From SCUB01 sp041918675 (GTDB taxonomy: Bacteria > Pseudomonadota > Alphaproteobacteria > Rhizobiales > Xanthobacteraceae): a stretch of 64,000 bases of DNA. The notes below the pieces were generated by a model that saw only the letters and a list, made by a program, of their open reading frames with translations, was not told the DNA's origin and did no database searches. The position numbers and the translations under genes are program-made. The stretch spans positions 124,001 through 188,000 of the forward strand of contig JAYRVF010000014.1 of the NCBI GenBank assembly GCA_041918675.1, read 5' to 3'. This document shows, piece after piece, positions 17,570 to 26,752 of the stretch (within the stretch, counting starts at the first letter, position 1; the number at the start of each line of letters is the position of its first letter).

Positions 17570-18096
17570 CGGCGCGCGCGGCCCCGCGCCCGGCGGCGTT
17601 TCTCGATCGCGACGGCGTCCTCAACCACGACGACAACTACATCGGCACGCCCGCGCGCATCCGCTGGATGCCCGGCGTCGCGGCCGCGATCCGCCGGCTC
17701 AACGAGGCCGGCTATCTGGTGCTCGTCATCTCGAACCAGTCGGGCATCGCCCGCGGCATGTTCACCGAGGTCGACGTGCGCGCGCTGCACGACTGGATGC
17801 GGGCCGAACTCGCCGAGCAAGGCGCGCGGATCGACGATTTCCGCTATTGCCCGCACCATCCGGAGGGCAAGATCGCCGCCTATCGCCGCGGCTGCGATTG
17901 CCGCAAACCCGGGCCCGGCATGATCCTCGACCTCATGCGCGCGTGGCCGGTGCGCCGCCAGGGCAGCTTCGTCATCGGCGACAAGGCGATCGACCTTGAG
18001 GCGGCGCGCGCCGCCGGCCTGCCCGGCTTTCAGTTCAACGGCGGCGATCTCGACGCGTTCGTGGCCGGCGTCATCGGCGACAGCATGCCGCGATAG
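17566..18096 (+). CDS. gmhB: D-glycero-beta-D-manno-heptose 1,7-bisphosphate 7-phosphatase
   Basis: This HAD-family phosphatase removes the 7-phosphate after the kinase step of HldE. In 176 residues it shows FLDRDGVLNHDD with the nucleophile and acid/base aspartates near residue 13, SNQSGIARG, the zinc loop CPHHPEG ... GCDCRKPGPGM with three cysteines and a histidine, and FVIGDKAIDLEAA near the C-terminus. It is translationally coupled to gmhA. Its last 67 bases overlap, in antisense, the 3' end of the glycosyltransferase gene on the other strand. Confidence 0.95.
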   Translation: MTARAAPRPAAFLDRDGVLNHDDNYIGTPARIRWMPGVAAAIRRLNEAGYLVLVISNQSGIARGMFTEVDVRALHDWMRAELAEQGARIDDFRYCPHHPEGKIAAYRRGCDCRKPGPGMILDLMRAWPVRRQGSFVIGDKAIDLEAARAAGLPGFQFNGGDLDAFVAGVIGDSMPR

Positions 18097-19118
18097 ACCT
18101 CGGCAATGCGCTCGGCCTCCGCCGCGAGGCTGAATTCGGCGACGACCTTCTCCCGTCCGCGCGCGCCCATCGCCTCGGCAAGGCGTGGGTCCTTCATCAG
18201 CGGTTCGAGCGCGGCGACGAGCGCCTCGACATCGCCCGGCGGAACGAGGATTCCGGTCCGGCCTTCCTCGACGGCGAGTTCGGCCGCCCCCGCCCGCGCG
18301 GCGACGAGCGCGGCTCCCGAGGCCATCGCCTCGATCAGCGTGAGCCCGAATCCCTCGTTGCGCGAGGTGAACGCGTAGATCGTCAGGCGTTGGTACCAGC
18401 GCGGCACCTCGTCGATCGGCAATTCGCCCAGAAAGCGGACGCGGTCCTCAAGGCCCGCCTCCGCGACTTGGGCCTTCAGCCGGCCCGCGAAGGCGGTCTG
18501 GTCGGGCGTCACCGCGCCGATGATGATCGCGGTGAAATCGGGATGGCGCGGCAGCAGGCGGAGCATCGCGGCGACGAAGACATCCGTGCCCTTCTGCGCG
18601 CGCACGCGCCCGAAGCAGCCGATCGCGTATTTGCCGGGCAAGCCCGCCTCGGCGAAGGCCGCGGCCCGGTCCGGCGGCGGGCTGAAGCGCTCCGCGTCGA
18701 CGCCATGGGTGATGATCCTCGCCTCTCGGTCGAGGAAGGACGCCGACGCCGGGCCGGTGGCGATCACCGCGTCCATGCGCGCGATCAACCATTTCGTGAG
18801 CCAGGAATGCCGCCGCTGCGCCGCCGAGGTGAACAGGAGCAGCAACGGCCAGCCGAGCGCCCGGAGGATGAGCCCGACGATCATCTCGTTGTTGCGCCGG
18901 GCATGCCAGATCGCCGGCGCCGGCCGCCGCCACAGTCGCGACATCTCGGCGACCGACAATCGCCGGATGCCCGCCGGCGCGTCGGAACCGAACCATACCG
19001 CCCCCGCGAGCCTTCCGAGCTCCGGCGCGATCATCCGGTTGGTCGCCGTCACGCCGGTGAAGCGCCAATGCAGGTTCGGGATGATCACCCGCGGGTCGGC
19101 CAAGGGCGCGGAATTCAT
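18030..19118 (-). CDS. Family 4 glycosyltransferase, probable LPS core (LpcC-like)
   Basis: The 362-residue GT-B protein begins with ADPRVIIPNLHWRFTGVTATNR and has the family 4 nucleotide-sugar features GCFGRVRAQKGTDVFVAAM near the centre and SRNEGFGLTLIEAMASGAALVA with the EX7E-type glutamates. The N-terminal pattern recalls the rhizobial LPS core mannosyltransferase LpcC, and the surrounding heptose genes support an LPS core role, but donor and acceptor sugars are not determined by sequence. The ATG at 19118 is preferred to an upstream start at 19172 because conserved residues begin shortly after it. It is divergent from galE. Confidence 0.85.
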   Translation of the reverse strand: MNSAPLADPRVIIPNLHWRFTGVTATNRMIAPELGRLAGAVWFGSDAPAGIRRLSVAEMSRLWRRPAPAIWHARRNNEMIVGLILRALGWPLLLLFTSAAQRRHSWLTKWLIARMDAVIATGPASASFLDREARIITHGVDAERFSPPPDRAAAFAEAGLPGKYAIGCFGRVRAQKGTDVFVAAMLRLLPRHPDFTAIIIGAVTPDQTAFAGRLKAQVAEAGLEDRVRFLGELPIDEVPRWYQRLTIYAFTSRNEGFGLTLIEAMASGAALVAARAGAAELAVEEGRTGILVPPGDVEALVAALEPLMKDPRLAEAMGARGREKVVAEFSLAAEAERIAEVYRGMLSPMTPATNASRSPPLN

Positions 19119-19252
19119 GATGCCGGTCGTGCCCCGTTGAAAATCGCAGCCCGTATACGAAACATTAACCATCCGCGCCAGACAAACGGTAGTGACGTCC
19201 CGGCCGCGTCGGCGGGGCGCCGATCGCGTTTGTCTTCATTGGATCGTTCCGC

Positions 19253-20266
19253 ATGACGGTTCTGATCACCGGCGGCGCCGGCTATATCGGCAGCCACATG
19301 GTCCATGCGCTGGCTGACGCCGGCGAGCCGGTCGTGGTGATCGACAACCTGTCGACGGGCTTCTCGGCCGCCGTGCCGCGCGACGTGCCGCTGTTCATCG
19401 GCGACGCGGCCGACGAAAATCTCGTCGAGGGCGTCATCGCCGCGCACGATGTCGACGCCATCATTCACTTCGCCGGGTCGGTCGTCGTGCCGGATTCCCT
19501 GCGCGACCCGCTCGGCTACTATCGCAACAACACGATGACGACGCGCAACCTGTTGCAGGCGGCGGTGCGCGGCGGCGTCGGCCGGTTCATCTTCTCCTCC
19601 ACCGCCGCGGTCTACGGCAATCCCGACCGCGCGCCGGTCGCCGAGGACGCGCCGGCCCGGCCGGTGTCGCCCTATGGCACCTCCAAACTGATGTCGGAGA
19701 TCATGCTGCACGATGTCGGCGCCGCGCATGGCATGCGCTTCGTCGTGCTGCGCTATTTCAACGTCGCCGGCGCCGACCCCAGGGGCCGCGTCGGGCTCTC
19801 GACCCTCGGCGCCACCCACCTCGTCAAGGTGGCGGCGGAAGCGGCGACCGGGCGGCGCGCCAAGGTCGACATCCACGGCACCGACTACCCGACCCCCGAC
19901 GGCACCTGCATCCGCGACTACATCCATGTCACCGATCTCGTCGAGGCCCATCGCGCCGCGCTCACGCATCTTCGCGGCGGCGGCGCGTCGGCGACGCTCA
20001 ACTGCGGTTACGGGCGCGGCTATTCGGTGTTCGAGGTGATCGAGGCGATGCGCCGCGCCTCGGGACGCAATTTCGCGATCCAGAACTGCGACCGCCGGCC
20101 GGGCGATCCGGTCGCGGTCGTCGCCGATGTCCGCCGCATCCGAGCCGTTCTCGATTGGACGCCGCGCTTCGACAGCCTCGACACCATCGCGCGCCACGCC
20201 TTCGCCTGGGAGCGCAAGCTCGCGAAGGAACGCGCCGGCGACAGGACCTATTCCGCCACCGCCTGA
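19253..20266 (+). CDS. galE: UDP-glucose 4-epimerase
   Basis: GalE interconverts UDP-glucose and UDP-galactose, and provides galactose donors for surface polysaccharides. The 337-residue extended SDR shows TGGAGYIGSHMVHAL at residue 6, HFAGSVVVPDS, FSSTAAVYG with the catalytic threonine/serine region, and the YGTSK catalytic pair near residue 143, then RYFNVAGAD and the GalE-type NCGYGRGYSVFEVI. It is an isolated plus-strand gene between the core glycosyltransferase and an amidase, with a short GC hairpin in the 29-base gap before the convergent amidase. Confidence 0.93.
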   Translation: MTVLITGGAGYIGSHMVHALADAGEPVVVIDNLSTGFSAAVPRDVPLFIGDAADENLVEGVIAAHDVDAIIHFAGSVVVPDSLRDPLGYYRNNTMTTRNLLQAAVRGGVGRFIFSSTAAVYGNPDRAPVAEDAPARPVSPYGTSKLMSEIMLHDVGAAHGMRFVVLRYFNVAGADPRGRVGLSTLGATHLVKVAAEAATGRRAKVDIHGTDYPTPDGTCIRDYIHVTDLVEAHRAALTHLRGGGASATLNCGYGRGYSVFEVIEAMRRASGRNFAIQNCDRRPGDPVAVVADVRRIRAVLDWTPRFDSLDTIARHAFAWERKLAKERAGDRTYSATA

Positions 20267-20295
20267 GGCGCGTCGCGCGATCCGGGACGCCCCGG

Positions 20296-21591
20296 TCAGC
20301 CGCGCAGCAGCGGCTCGATGGCGAGCGCGACTTCGAACAGATCCTGGTCGTGATCGGTGCGCCCGATCAGCATCAACCCGCGGGGCAGGCCGGCGTCGAA
20401 CGCCAGGGGCAGCGAGATCGCGCATTGGTCGAGGAAATTGACCGTCGCGGTGTTGCGCAGCAGAAGCGCGTTGATCCGGTTGAAGCCGTCGGCCGATCGC
20501 ACCTCCGACATCAGCGGCGCGACGATCGGCGTCGTTGGCATGATCAGCGCGTCGAACTCGGCCGCGACATCGTTCATCAACTCGATCGCCGCCGCGCGCT
20601 CGCGCAGGTTGTCGACATAATCTGCCGCGGTCATCGTCTCGCCGCGCCTGATGCGCGCGGCGATGAATGGATCGATCCGGTCGCCGGCCCGCGCCAGACG
20701 CGCGCGGTGGATGGCGTAGGCCTCCGCCGGCACGATGCCGCCGCGCGCATTGACGCGGGTGACCGCGTCGAACGCGTCGCAGGTGACGTCGGTGAGCTTG
20801 ACACCCGCGCGCGAGAGCGTCTTCAGCGCCGCCTCGAAAGCGCCGGCCACCGCCGCGTCGAGATCATCCAGCGGAAATCCCCGCGCCACGCCGATGCGCA
20901 GGCCATTGAGCGGGGCCGCCTCGACGCGCACGTCGTCGTGGCCGGCGAGCACCGCGTCGGCGGCGAAGCATTCGGCCACCGTCCGCGCCATCGGGCCGAT
21001 GCTGTCGAGCGTGAAGGAGAGCGGAAACGCGCCGCCGGTCGGCACGCGATGCCGCGTCGGCTTGAAACCGACGAGCCCGCACAGCGCGGCGGGAATGCGC
21101 GTCGAGCCGCCGGTGTCGCTGCCGACGGCGATATCGCACATGCCGTCGACAACCGCGACCGCGCCGCCCGAGGTCGAACCGCCGGGAATGCGCGCGCGAT
21201 CGGCGGGGTTGCCCGGCGTGCCGAAATGCGGATTGACGCCGACGCCGGAAAACGCGAACTCCGTCATGTTGGTCTTGGCGACGATCACCGCGCCGGCCGC
21301 GCAAAGGCGCTTGACCACCACCGCGTCGGCGCGGGCGGGATTGCCCTCCTCCTCCAGCAGTTTCGATCCGGCCCGCGTCACCTCGCCGGCGACATCGAAC
21401 AAATCCTTGATGGTAACGATCGCGCCATCAAGCGGACCCAGCGCGACGCCCGTCCGCGCGCGCCTGTCGGCGGCGTCGGCCGCCGCGCGCGCGGCCTCTG
21501 CGTGAACGGTCAGGCACGCGCGCGCGCCCTCCCCGGCCGGATCGGCGATCCGGGCAAGCGCTTCTTCCAGACGATCCCGTGACGTGCCCAT
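20296..21591 (-). CDS. Amidase signature family hydrolase
   Basis: The 431-residue cytosolic hydrolase carries the complete amidase-signature triad: the lysine in IVTIKDLFDVAG (near residue 64), the cis-serine in GGSTSGGAVAVV, and the nucleophile region SDTGGSTRIPAALCGLVGFKPT. It belongs to the GatA/AtzF-like superfamily, which includes enzymes acting on aryl and alkyl amides, allophanate and malonamate. GatB and GatC are not adjacent, so a role in tRNA-Gln amidation is unlikely. The ATG at 21591 fits the family N-terminus; the long upstream extension is low-complexity and not conserved-looking. The specific substrate is unknown. Confidence 0.88.
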   Translation of the reverse strand: MGTSRDRLEEALARIADPAGEGARACLTVHAEAARAAADAADRRARTGVALGPLDGAIVTIKDLFDVAGEVTRAGSKLLEEEGNPARADAVVVKRLCAAGAVIVAKTNMTEFAFSGVGVNPHFGTPGNPADRARIPGGSTSGGAVAVVDGMCDIAVGSDTGGSTRIPAALCGLVGFKPTRHRVPTGGAFPLSFTLDSIGPMARTVAECFAADAVLAGHDDVRVEAAPLNGLRIGVARGFPLDDLDAAVAGAFEAALKTLSRAGVKLTDVTCDAFDAVTRVNARGGIVPAEAYAIHRARLARAGDRIDPFIAARIRRGETMTAADYVDNLRERAAAIELMNDVAAEFDALIMPTTPIVAPLMSEVRSADGFNRINALLLRNTATVNFLDQCAISLPLAFDAGLPRGLMLIGRTDHDQDLFEVALAIEPLLRG

Positions 21592-22141
21592 GGCTTGAAT
21601 CCCGAATTTCTCGCGACAGCCTCCCGGCCTCGCTCCCCGCCGCGCGGCCCAACCGCGATACTTCACTTGCCGCGCAGGTTGCAAAAGCGCGAACGGCCGG
21701 TTGCAAACCAATGCTTGCCAACCAAGGAGATTTCTCCGAATCGAGCTGACCGGCCCGCCCCAAACTGGGCCCAGTCCCACCGGATTGCAAAGGCAACCTA
21801 GGATCTTGCGGCAAATCGACGATCGCCTGCCGGGGCGGCGGTGCGCGAACGCCAAGGCGATTTCGTGAAATGATCCGCGACACACGGTAACTACCACAAG
21901 ATACCTTTTGTTGAGCAAAATTCTCGCGGCCGGCTTGCGCGTGCGATGCGTAAGCAGCGGAGCCGCCGCCCCGCGCGCCCTTCTTTCCGCGTCCGCGGGC
22001 ATATTGAATTAACGCAATCCAATGGGGTATTTCGCCAGCGGCGCGTTGCCCGCGTTTCGCGGCCACGAATTATGAATTCGTTTACCCAAAGCACAGCTAA
22101 CTAGCGGCGATTGCTTCGCTTCATCCGCCAAGGAATGCCGC
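21592..22141. other. Intergenic region upstream of the globin chemoreceptor
   Basis: This 550-base stretch is clearly richer in A and T than its surroundings and has no reading frame with a recognisable protein. It separates divergent genes and must hold both promoters. The only clear structure is the palindrome at 22065-22081. No tRNA or riboswitch consensus was seen. Confidence 0.6.
22065..22081. promoter_or_regulatory. Candidate operator: 7-base inverted repeat around ATG
   Basis: ACGAATT, three central bases and AATTCGT form a perfect dyad, placed 60 bases upstream of the chemoreceptor start. Its AT-rich symmetric form in a GC-rich genome suggests a regulator site or promoter element. 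No specific regulator can be named. Confidence 0.4.
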
Positions 22142-23485
22142 ATGAACAACGACCTGTCCGTCCGCCTTTCGTTCATCCGCATGGATGAACAGACACGCAT
22201 GCTGATGCGTGAGATGCGGCCCATGATCGCCCAATGGCTCCCGGAGATTCTCAACGCGTTTTACGACGTCGTCCGCCGGTTCGATCAGACGGCGAAACTG
22301 TTCCGCGACGAGGCCCATATCCGCCACGCCAGACAGGCTCAGATCGATCACTGGGATCTCATCGCCCAGGCCGTCTTCGACGAGACCTACTTCGCCTCGG
22401 CGACCCGCATCGGCAAGGCGCATCAGCGAATCGGCCTCGAACCGCGCTGGTACATCGGCGCCTACTCCTTCCTGCTCAGTGAAATGCTCAAGAAGGTCGA
22501 GGACTCGGTTCCGGTCCCGCGCTTCGGCAAGGGCATCAAGATCGCGACCGAGAAGAAGGCGGCGATGCTCGAGGCCATCACCAAGGTCGCGTTGCTCGAC
22601 ATGGACGTCGCGATCTCCGTCTACCTCGAAGCCTCGCTGGTCGCGAAACGAGACAGCATCGCCAATGTCGGCCGCACCTTCCGCGGCATCATCGATTCAG
22701 TGTCGAGCGCCTCGGCCGAACTCGAGAACACCGCGCGCACGCTGAGCGGCTCGGCCGAGAACACCAGCCGCCTCGCCTCCGTCGTCACGTCGGCGTCCGA
22801 GGACGCCTCCGGCAACGTCCAGTCGGTCGCTTCGGCGACCGAGGAACTCGCCGCGTCGGTGCAGGAAATTTCGCGCCAGGTTCAGGAATCGAGCCGCGTC
22901 GCCGCGAGCGCCGTCGAACAGGCCGACCAGACCGACCTGCGCATCCACGCGCTGTCGCAGGCCGCGACGCGCATCGGCGACGTCATCAAGCTGATCACGG
23001 CGATCGCCGAGCAGACCAACCTTCTGGCGCTCAACGCCACGATCGAGGCGGCGCGCGCCGGCGAGGCCGGTCGCGGCTTCGCCGTCGTCGCCCAGGAAGT
23101 CAAGGCGCTCGCCGCGCAGACGGCCAAGGCCACCGACGAGATCGGCGGCCAGATCGCCGGCATGCAAACCGCGACCCAGGAAGCCGTGGCGTCGATCAAG
23201 GCGATCAGCTCCACGATCAGCCGCATCTCCGAGATCGCCGCCACGATCGCCTCGGCGGTCGAGGAACAGGGCGCCGCGACGCAGGAAATCGCCGCCAACA
23301 TCCAGCGCGCCGCCTCCGGCACCTCGCAGGTCGCCGGCACCATCTCCGAGGTCAACGAGGGGGCCTGCGCCACCGGCGCGGCGTCCGAGCAATTGCTGTC
23401 GTCGGCCAAGGGACTCGCGGCGACGGCGGATAATCTGCGCCGGGAAACCGACGGCTTCCTGTCCACGCTCATCGCCGCCGCGTGA
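22142..23485 (+). CDS. Soluble globin-coupled methyl-accepting chemotaxis protein (HemAT-like)
   Basis: This 447-residue cytoplasmic aerotaxis-type receptor has a protoglobin domain at about residues 5-165 and a methyl-accepting signalling domain at about 200-445, with no transmembrane helix. The haem-binding segment GKAHQRIGLEPRWYIGAYSFL contains the expected proximal histidine near residue 97. The signalling hairpin tip is intact in EQTNLLALNATIEAARAGEAGRGFAVVA, and flanking heptads hold the glutamine/glutamate sites for methylation. Oxygen binding to the haem should alter CheA activity. The C-terminus lacks a CheR-tethering pentapeptide. No che genes are adjacent, so it must feed a distant pathway. 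AAGGAA precedes the ATG. Confidence 0.93.
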   Translation: MNNDLSVRLSFIRMDEQTRMLMREMRPMIAQWLPEILNAFYDVVRRFDQTAKLFRDEAHIRHARQAQIDHWDLIAQAVFDETYFASATRIGKAHQRIGLEPRWYIGAYSFLLSEMLKKVEDSVPVPRFGKGIKIATEKKAAMLEAITKVALLDMDVAISVYLEASLVAKRDSIANVGRTFRGIIDSVSSASAELENTARTLSGSAENTSRLASVVTSASEDASGNVQSVASATEELAASVQEISRQVQESSRVAASAVEQADQTDLRIHALSQAATRIGDVIKLITAIAEQTNLLALNATIEAARAGEAGRGFAVVAQEVKALAAQTAKATDEIGGQIAGMQTATQEAVASIKAISSTISRISEIAATIASAVEEQGAATQEIAANIQRAASGTSQVAGTISEVNEGACATGAASEQLLSSAKGLAATADNLRRETDGFLSTLIAAA

Positions 23486-23518
23486 TCGCCACCGCCTCAC
23501 GACAACCGCCACGAAACG

Positions 23519-23547
23519 AAACAGCCCCGGAATTTCCGGGGCTGTTT
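23519..23547. terminator. Bidirectional rho-independent terminator
   Basis: AAACAGCCCCGGAA and TTCCGGGGCTGTTT form a perfect 14-base inverted repeat around one base, lying between the convergent chemoreceptor and ahcY genes. A-rich and T-rich ends flank the GC stem, so it can terminate both transcripts. Confidence 0.9.
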
Positions 23548-23571
23548 GCTTTCCGCGGCGCGCCCGCGCGT

Positions 23572-24996
23572 CTAATAGCGGTAATGGTCCGGCTTATACG
23601 GGCCGTCCATCGCCACGCCGATATAGGTCGATTGCTTCTGGCTCATGCGCGTGAGCTTGGCGCCGATCTTGGCCAGATGCAGCCGCGCGACCTTTTCGTC
23701 GAGGTGCTTCGGCAGCGTGTACACCTTCTTCTCGTACGCGCCCGGATTGCCGAACAGCTCGATCTGCGCCAGCGTCTGGTTGGTGAACGAGGCCGACATG
23801 ACGAAGCTCGGATGACCCATGGCGTTGCCGAGATTGACCAGGCGACCCTCCGACAACAGGATGACGCGCTTGCCGTCGGCGAATTCGATTTCGTCGACCT
23901 GCGGCTTGATGTTGTTCCATTTCAGGTTCTTCAGCGAGGCGACCTGAATCTCGGAATCGAAATGGCCGATGTTGCAGACGATGGCGCGGTCCTTCATCGC
24001 GCGCATGTGCTCGATGGTGATGACGTCGACATTGCCGGTGGCGGTGACGAAGATGTCGGCGCGCGAGGCGGCGTCCTCCATCGTGGCGACCTCGTAGCCT
24101 TCCATCGCCGCCTGCAGCGCGCAGATCGGGTCGATTTCCGACACCATCACGCGGCAACCGGCCTGGCGCAATGACGCGGCCGAGCCCTTGCCGACATCGC
24201 CATAGCCGCAGACCATGGCGATCTTGCCGGCCATCATCACGTCGGTGCCGCGGCGAATGCCGTCGACCAGCGACTCGCGGCAGCCGTAGAGATTGTCGAA
24301 TTTCGACTTGGTCACCGAATCATTGACGTTGATCGCCGGCCACAGCAGCGTGCCCTTCTTCTGCATCTCGTAGAGGCGATGCACGCCGGTCGTGGTCTCC
24401 TCGGTGACGCCGCGGATCGCCTCCGCGTTGCGCTTGTACCAGCCCGGCTTGGCCTTGATCTGATCGCGGATCGCGGCGAACAGCACCTCCTCCTCCTCGT
24501 TGGAGGGGTGGGCGAGAAAGCCGGTGTCGCCGGCCTCGGCGCGCGCGCCGAGGTGGATCAGCGCCGTCGCGTCGCCGCCGTCGTCGAGGATCATGTTGGG
24601 CGTGCCGCCATCGGCCCAATCGAAGATGCGGTGCTGATATTGCCAATAGTCCTTCAGCGACTCGCCCTTGATGGCGAAAATCGGAATGCCGCGCTCCACC
24701 AGCGCCGCCGCGGCGTGGTCCTGCGTCGAATAGATGTTGCACGAGGCCCAGCGGATTTCGGCGCCGAGCGCCTCCAGCGTCTCGATCAGCACCGCGGTCT
24801 GGATCGTCATGTGCAACGATCCGGCGATGCGCGCGCCGCGCAGCGGCTGCAGCGAGTGGTACTCGTCCCGCGTCGCCATCAGGCCGGGCATCTCGGTCTC
24901 GGCGATGGCGATCTCCTTGCGGCCCCAGGCGGCGAGGGAGATGTCCTTGATCGCGTGATCGGGCGCGGACGAGCGGTTCTTTTTGGTGTTGGTCAT
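23572..24996 (-). CDS. ahcY: Adenosylhomocysteinase (S-adenosylhomocysteine hydrolase)
   Basis: AhcY splits S-adenosylhomocysteine into adenosine and homocysteine, which removes the product inhibitor of methyltransferases. The 474-residue protein contains the NAD-binding GYGDVGKGSAASLRQAG, the substrate-loop GVTEETTTGVHRLYEM, the catalytic Lys/Asp region NVNDSVTKSKFDN, and the C-terminal KQSTYIGVAMDGPYKPDHYRY that closes over NAD of the partner subunit. The ATG at 24996 is preferred to a start seven codons upstream. It follows metK by 28 bases on the same strand, so the two form a SAM-cycle operon. Confidence 0.97.
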   Translation of the reverse strand: MTNTKKNRSSAPDHAIKDISLAAWGRKEIAIAETEMPGLMATRDEYHSLQPLRGARIAGSLHMTIQTAVLIETLEALGAEIRWASCNIYSTQDHAAAALVERGIPIFAIKGESLKDYWQYQHRIFDWADGGTPNMILDDGGDATALIHLGARAEAGDTGFLAHPSNEEEEVLFAAIRDQIKAKPGWYKRNAEAIRGVTEETTTGVHRLYEMQKKGTLLWPAINVNDSVTKSKFDNLYGCRESLVDGIRRGTDVMMAGKIAMVCGYGDVGKGSAASLRQAGCRVMVSEIDPICALQAAMEGYEVATMEDAASRADIFVTATGNVDVITIEHMRAMKDRAIVCNIGHFDSEIQVASLKNLKWNNIKPQVDEIEFADGKRVILLSEGRLVNLGNAMGHPSFVMSASFTNQTLAQIELFGNPGAYEKKVYTLPKHLDEKVARLHLAKIGAKLTRMSQKQSTYIGVAMDGPYKPDHYRY

Positions 24997-25024
24997 TCCG
25001 GATTTCCCAATATTCAAGTGTTTC

Positions 25025-26227
25025 TTAGAGCGCGCTCTTGAGCGCGCCGACGAGATCGGTCTTTTCCCAGGAAAATCCGCCGTCGCCGTCGGGCGCGCGG
25101 CCGAAATGGCCGTAGGCCGACGTGCGCGCGTAGATCGGACGGTTGAGATCGAGATGGGTACGGATGCCGCGCGGCGTCAGATCCATGACCTCGCCGAGCA
25201 CCTTCTCGATCTTGGCCTCGTCCACCTTGCCGGTGCCGTGGGTGTCGACATAGATCGACAGCGGCTTCGCCACGCCGATGGCGTAGGAAAGCTGGATCGT
25301 GCAGCGGCCGGCGACGCCGGCGGCGACGACGTTCTTCGCCAGATAGCGCGCCGCATAGGCCGCCGAGCGGTCGACCTTCGTCGGATCCTTGCCGGAGAAG
25401 GCGCCGCCGCCATGCGGGGCCGCGCCGCCATAGGTATCGACGATGATCTTGCGTCCGGTCAGGCCGCAATCGCCATCGGGGCCGCCGATGAAGAACGCGC
25501 CGGTCGGATTGACGTGCCAGATCGTGTCCTTGGTCACCCAACCTTGCGGCAGCGCCTTGAGCACATAAGGCTCGACGATGGCGCGCACCTGGTTCGAGGT
25601 CAGATCCTTGACGATGTGCTGGTGCGACACGACGATCTGGGTGACGCCGACCGGCTTGCCGTTCTCGTAGCGTACCGTCACCTGGCTCTTGGAGTCGGGG
25701 CCGAGCTTGGCGGCATCGCCCTTGCCGGTCTTGCGCGCCTGGGCGAGGTCGAACAGGATCTTGTGCGCGTAATAGATCGGCGCCGGCATCAATTCCGGCG
25801 TCTCGTCGCAGGCGTAACCGAACATGATGCCCTGGTCGCCCGCGCCCTCTTCCTTGTTGGTCGGCTGCTTGGCGTCGACGCCCTGGGCGATGTCGGCGGA
25901 CTGGCCGTGCAGCAGCACCTCGATATTGGTATTGGCCCAGTGGAAGCCGTCCTGCTCGTAGCCGATGTCGCGGATCGCCTTGCGGACCAGGTCCTGAATC
26001 ATCGCCACCGTCACGCTCGCGGGCGTGTTGGAATATTCACCGGCGATGATGACGCGCTGCGTCGTCGCCATTGTTTCGCAGGCGGCGCGCACCGCCCACG
26101 GATCGAGCTTGGCGGCGAGGCTCTCGCGATAGAACGCGTCGACGACTTCATCGGAAATGCGGTCGCAAACCTTGTCCGGATGTCCCTCGGAAACCGACTC
26201 GCTCGTGAACAGATAGGAGCTGCGCAT
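25025..26227 (-). CDS. metK: S-adenosylmethionine synthetase
   Basis: MetK makes S-adenosylmethionine from methionine and ATP. In 400 residues it shows TSESVSEGHPDKVCDRISDEV near the start, the GAGDQGIMFGYA hexapeptide region near residue 120, and the phosphate-binding GGGAFSGKDPTKVDRSAAY near 265. The ATG at 26227 has GGAAAGGA eight bases upstream. With ahcY immediately downstream and a core-MetE protein upstream, the methionine-SAM-homocysteine loop is nearly complete at this locus. The 525-base upstream gap is discussed separately. Confidence 0.97.
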   Translation of the reverse strand: MRSSYLFTSESVSEGHPDKVCDRISDEVVDAFYRESLAAKLDPWAVRAACETMATTQRVIIAGEYSNTPASVTVAMIQDLVRKAIRDIGYEQDGFHWANTNIEVLLHGQSADIAQGVDAKQPTNKEEGAGDQGIMFGYACDETPELMPAPIYYAHKILFDLAQARKTGKGDAAKLGPDSKSQVTVRYENGKPVGVTQIVVSHQHIVKDLTSNQVRAIVEPYVLKALPQGWVTKDTIWHVNPTGAFFIGGPDGDCGLTGRKIIVDTYGGAAPHGGGAFSGKDPTKVDRSAAYAARYLAKNVVAAGVAGRCTIQLSYAIGVAKPLSIYVDTHGTGKVDEAKIEKVLGEVMDLTPRGIRTHLDLNRPIYARTSAYGHFGRAPDGDGGFSWEKTDLVGALKSAL

Positions 26228-26752
26228 CAATTCGATCCTTTCCGGCCAATCATCGCCCGCCCCCCGCGCGCGATGGCCCGGCCATCGTGAAATCCATCAA
26301 CCCGGTCCGTCGCTCTTCGGCGCGCGGGCCGTCGCCTTTCCGGCGCGGGCTTGGCCGCGGTGCTTTTCCCTCGACGGCCGCAAGAGGCACCCTACCGCGC
26401 TGGGCGTCCTGCCCGTACCGGCGGGTCGTCAAGAAGCGTCCTGCGGAGATTTCCTCGGAACCGGATTCCGACGTCAAGCCCTGGAGCGCATGCGGAACGG
26501 CTGACTCGGCGCATGTGAATAAGGCTGGCCGTGGCGCAAGGCAATCAAATAAAAGGCGCCGGGCCGGTCGGCGCGCAAGTCCGCCGCGCCCATCGAAAAT
26601 CATATGTGATTTCAGTTAATTGCCGGCCAAGGCCGCAGCGCGAGCACCGCGCCTCGGCGCGGCGCTCTGCCAATGGGCGCGCGGGCGCCGACGCCCGCCT
26701 CGGCCCGTTATTGACCCGGCCGGCGCCCGAACTTCCGCCAAGCGAAGGCGCG
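26228..26752. other. Long GC-rich leader upstream of metK
   Basis: This 525-base region lies between metK and the core-MetE gene, both on the minus strand. I recognise no coding sequence. It contains several potential stems, including the near-perfect palindrome CGATGGCCCGGCCATCG at 26271-26287, 44 bases upstream of the metK ATG, and a hairpin with arms GGTGC/GCACC at 26359-26391. None of the SAM riboswitch classes I know could be matched by eye. A leader control element is possible but unproven. Confidence 0.5.

Noticed and set aside
20296..21591. GatA subunit of the tRNA amidotransferase
   Set aside because: The amidase triad is shared by many amidases, and gatB/gatC are not adjacent; the length of 431 residues is also short for GatA.
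26228..26752. SAM, SAM/SAH or SRP-type structured RNA upstream of metK
   Set aside because: No conserved core of these RNAs could be matched by eye; only generic GC hairpins were seen.
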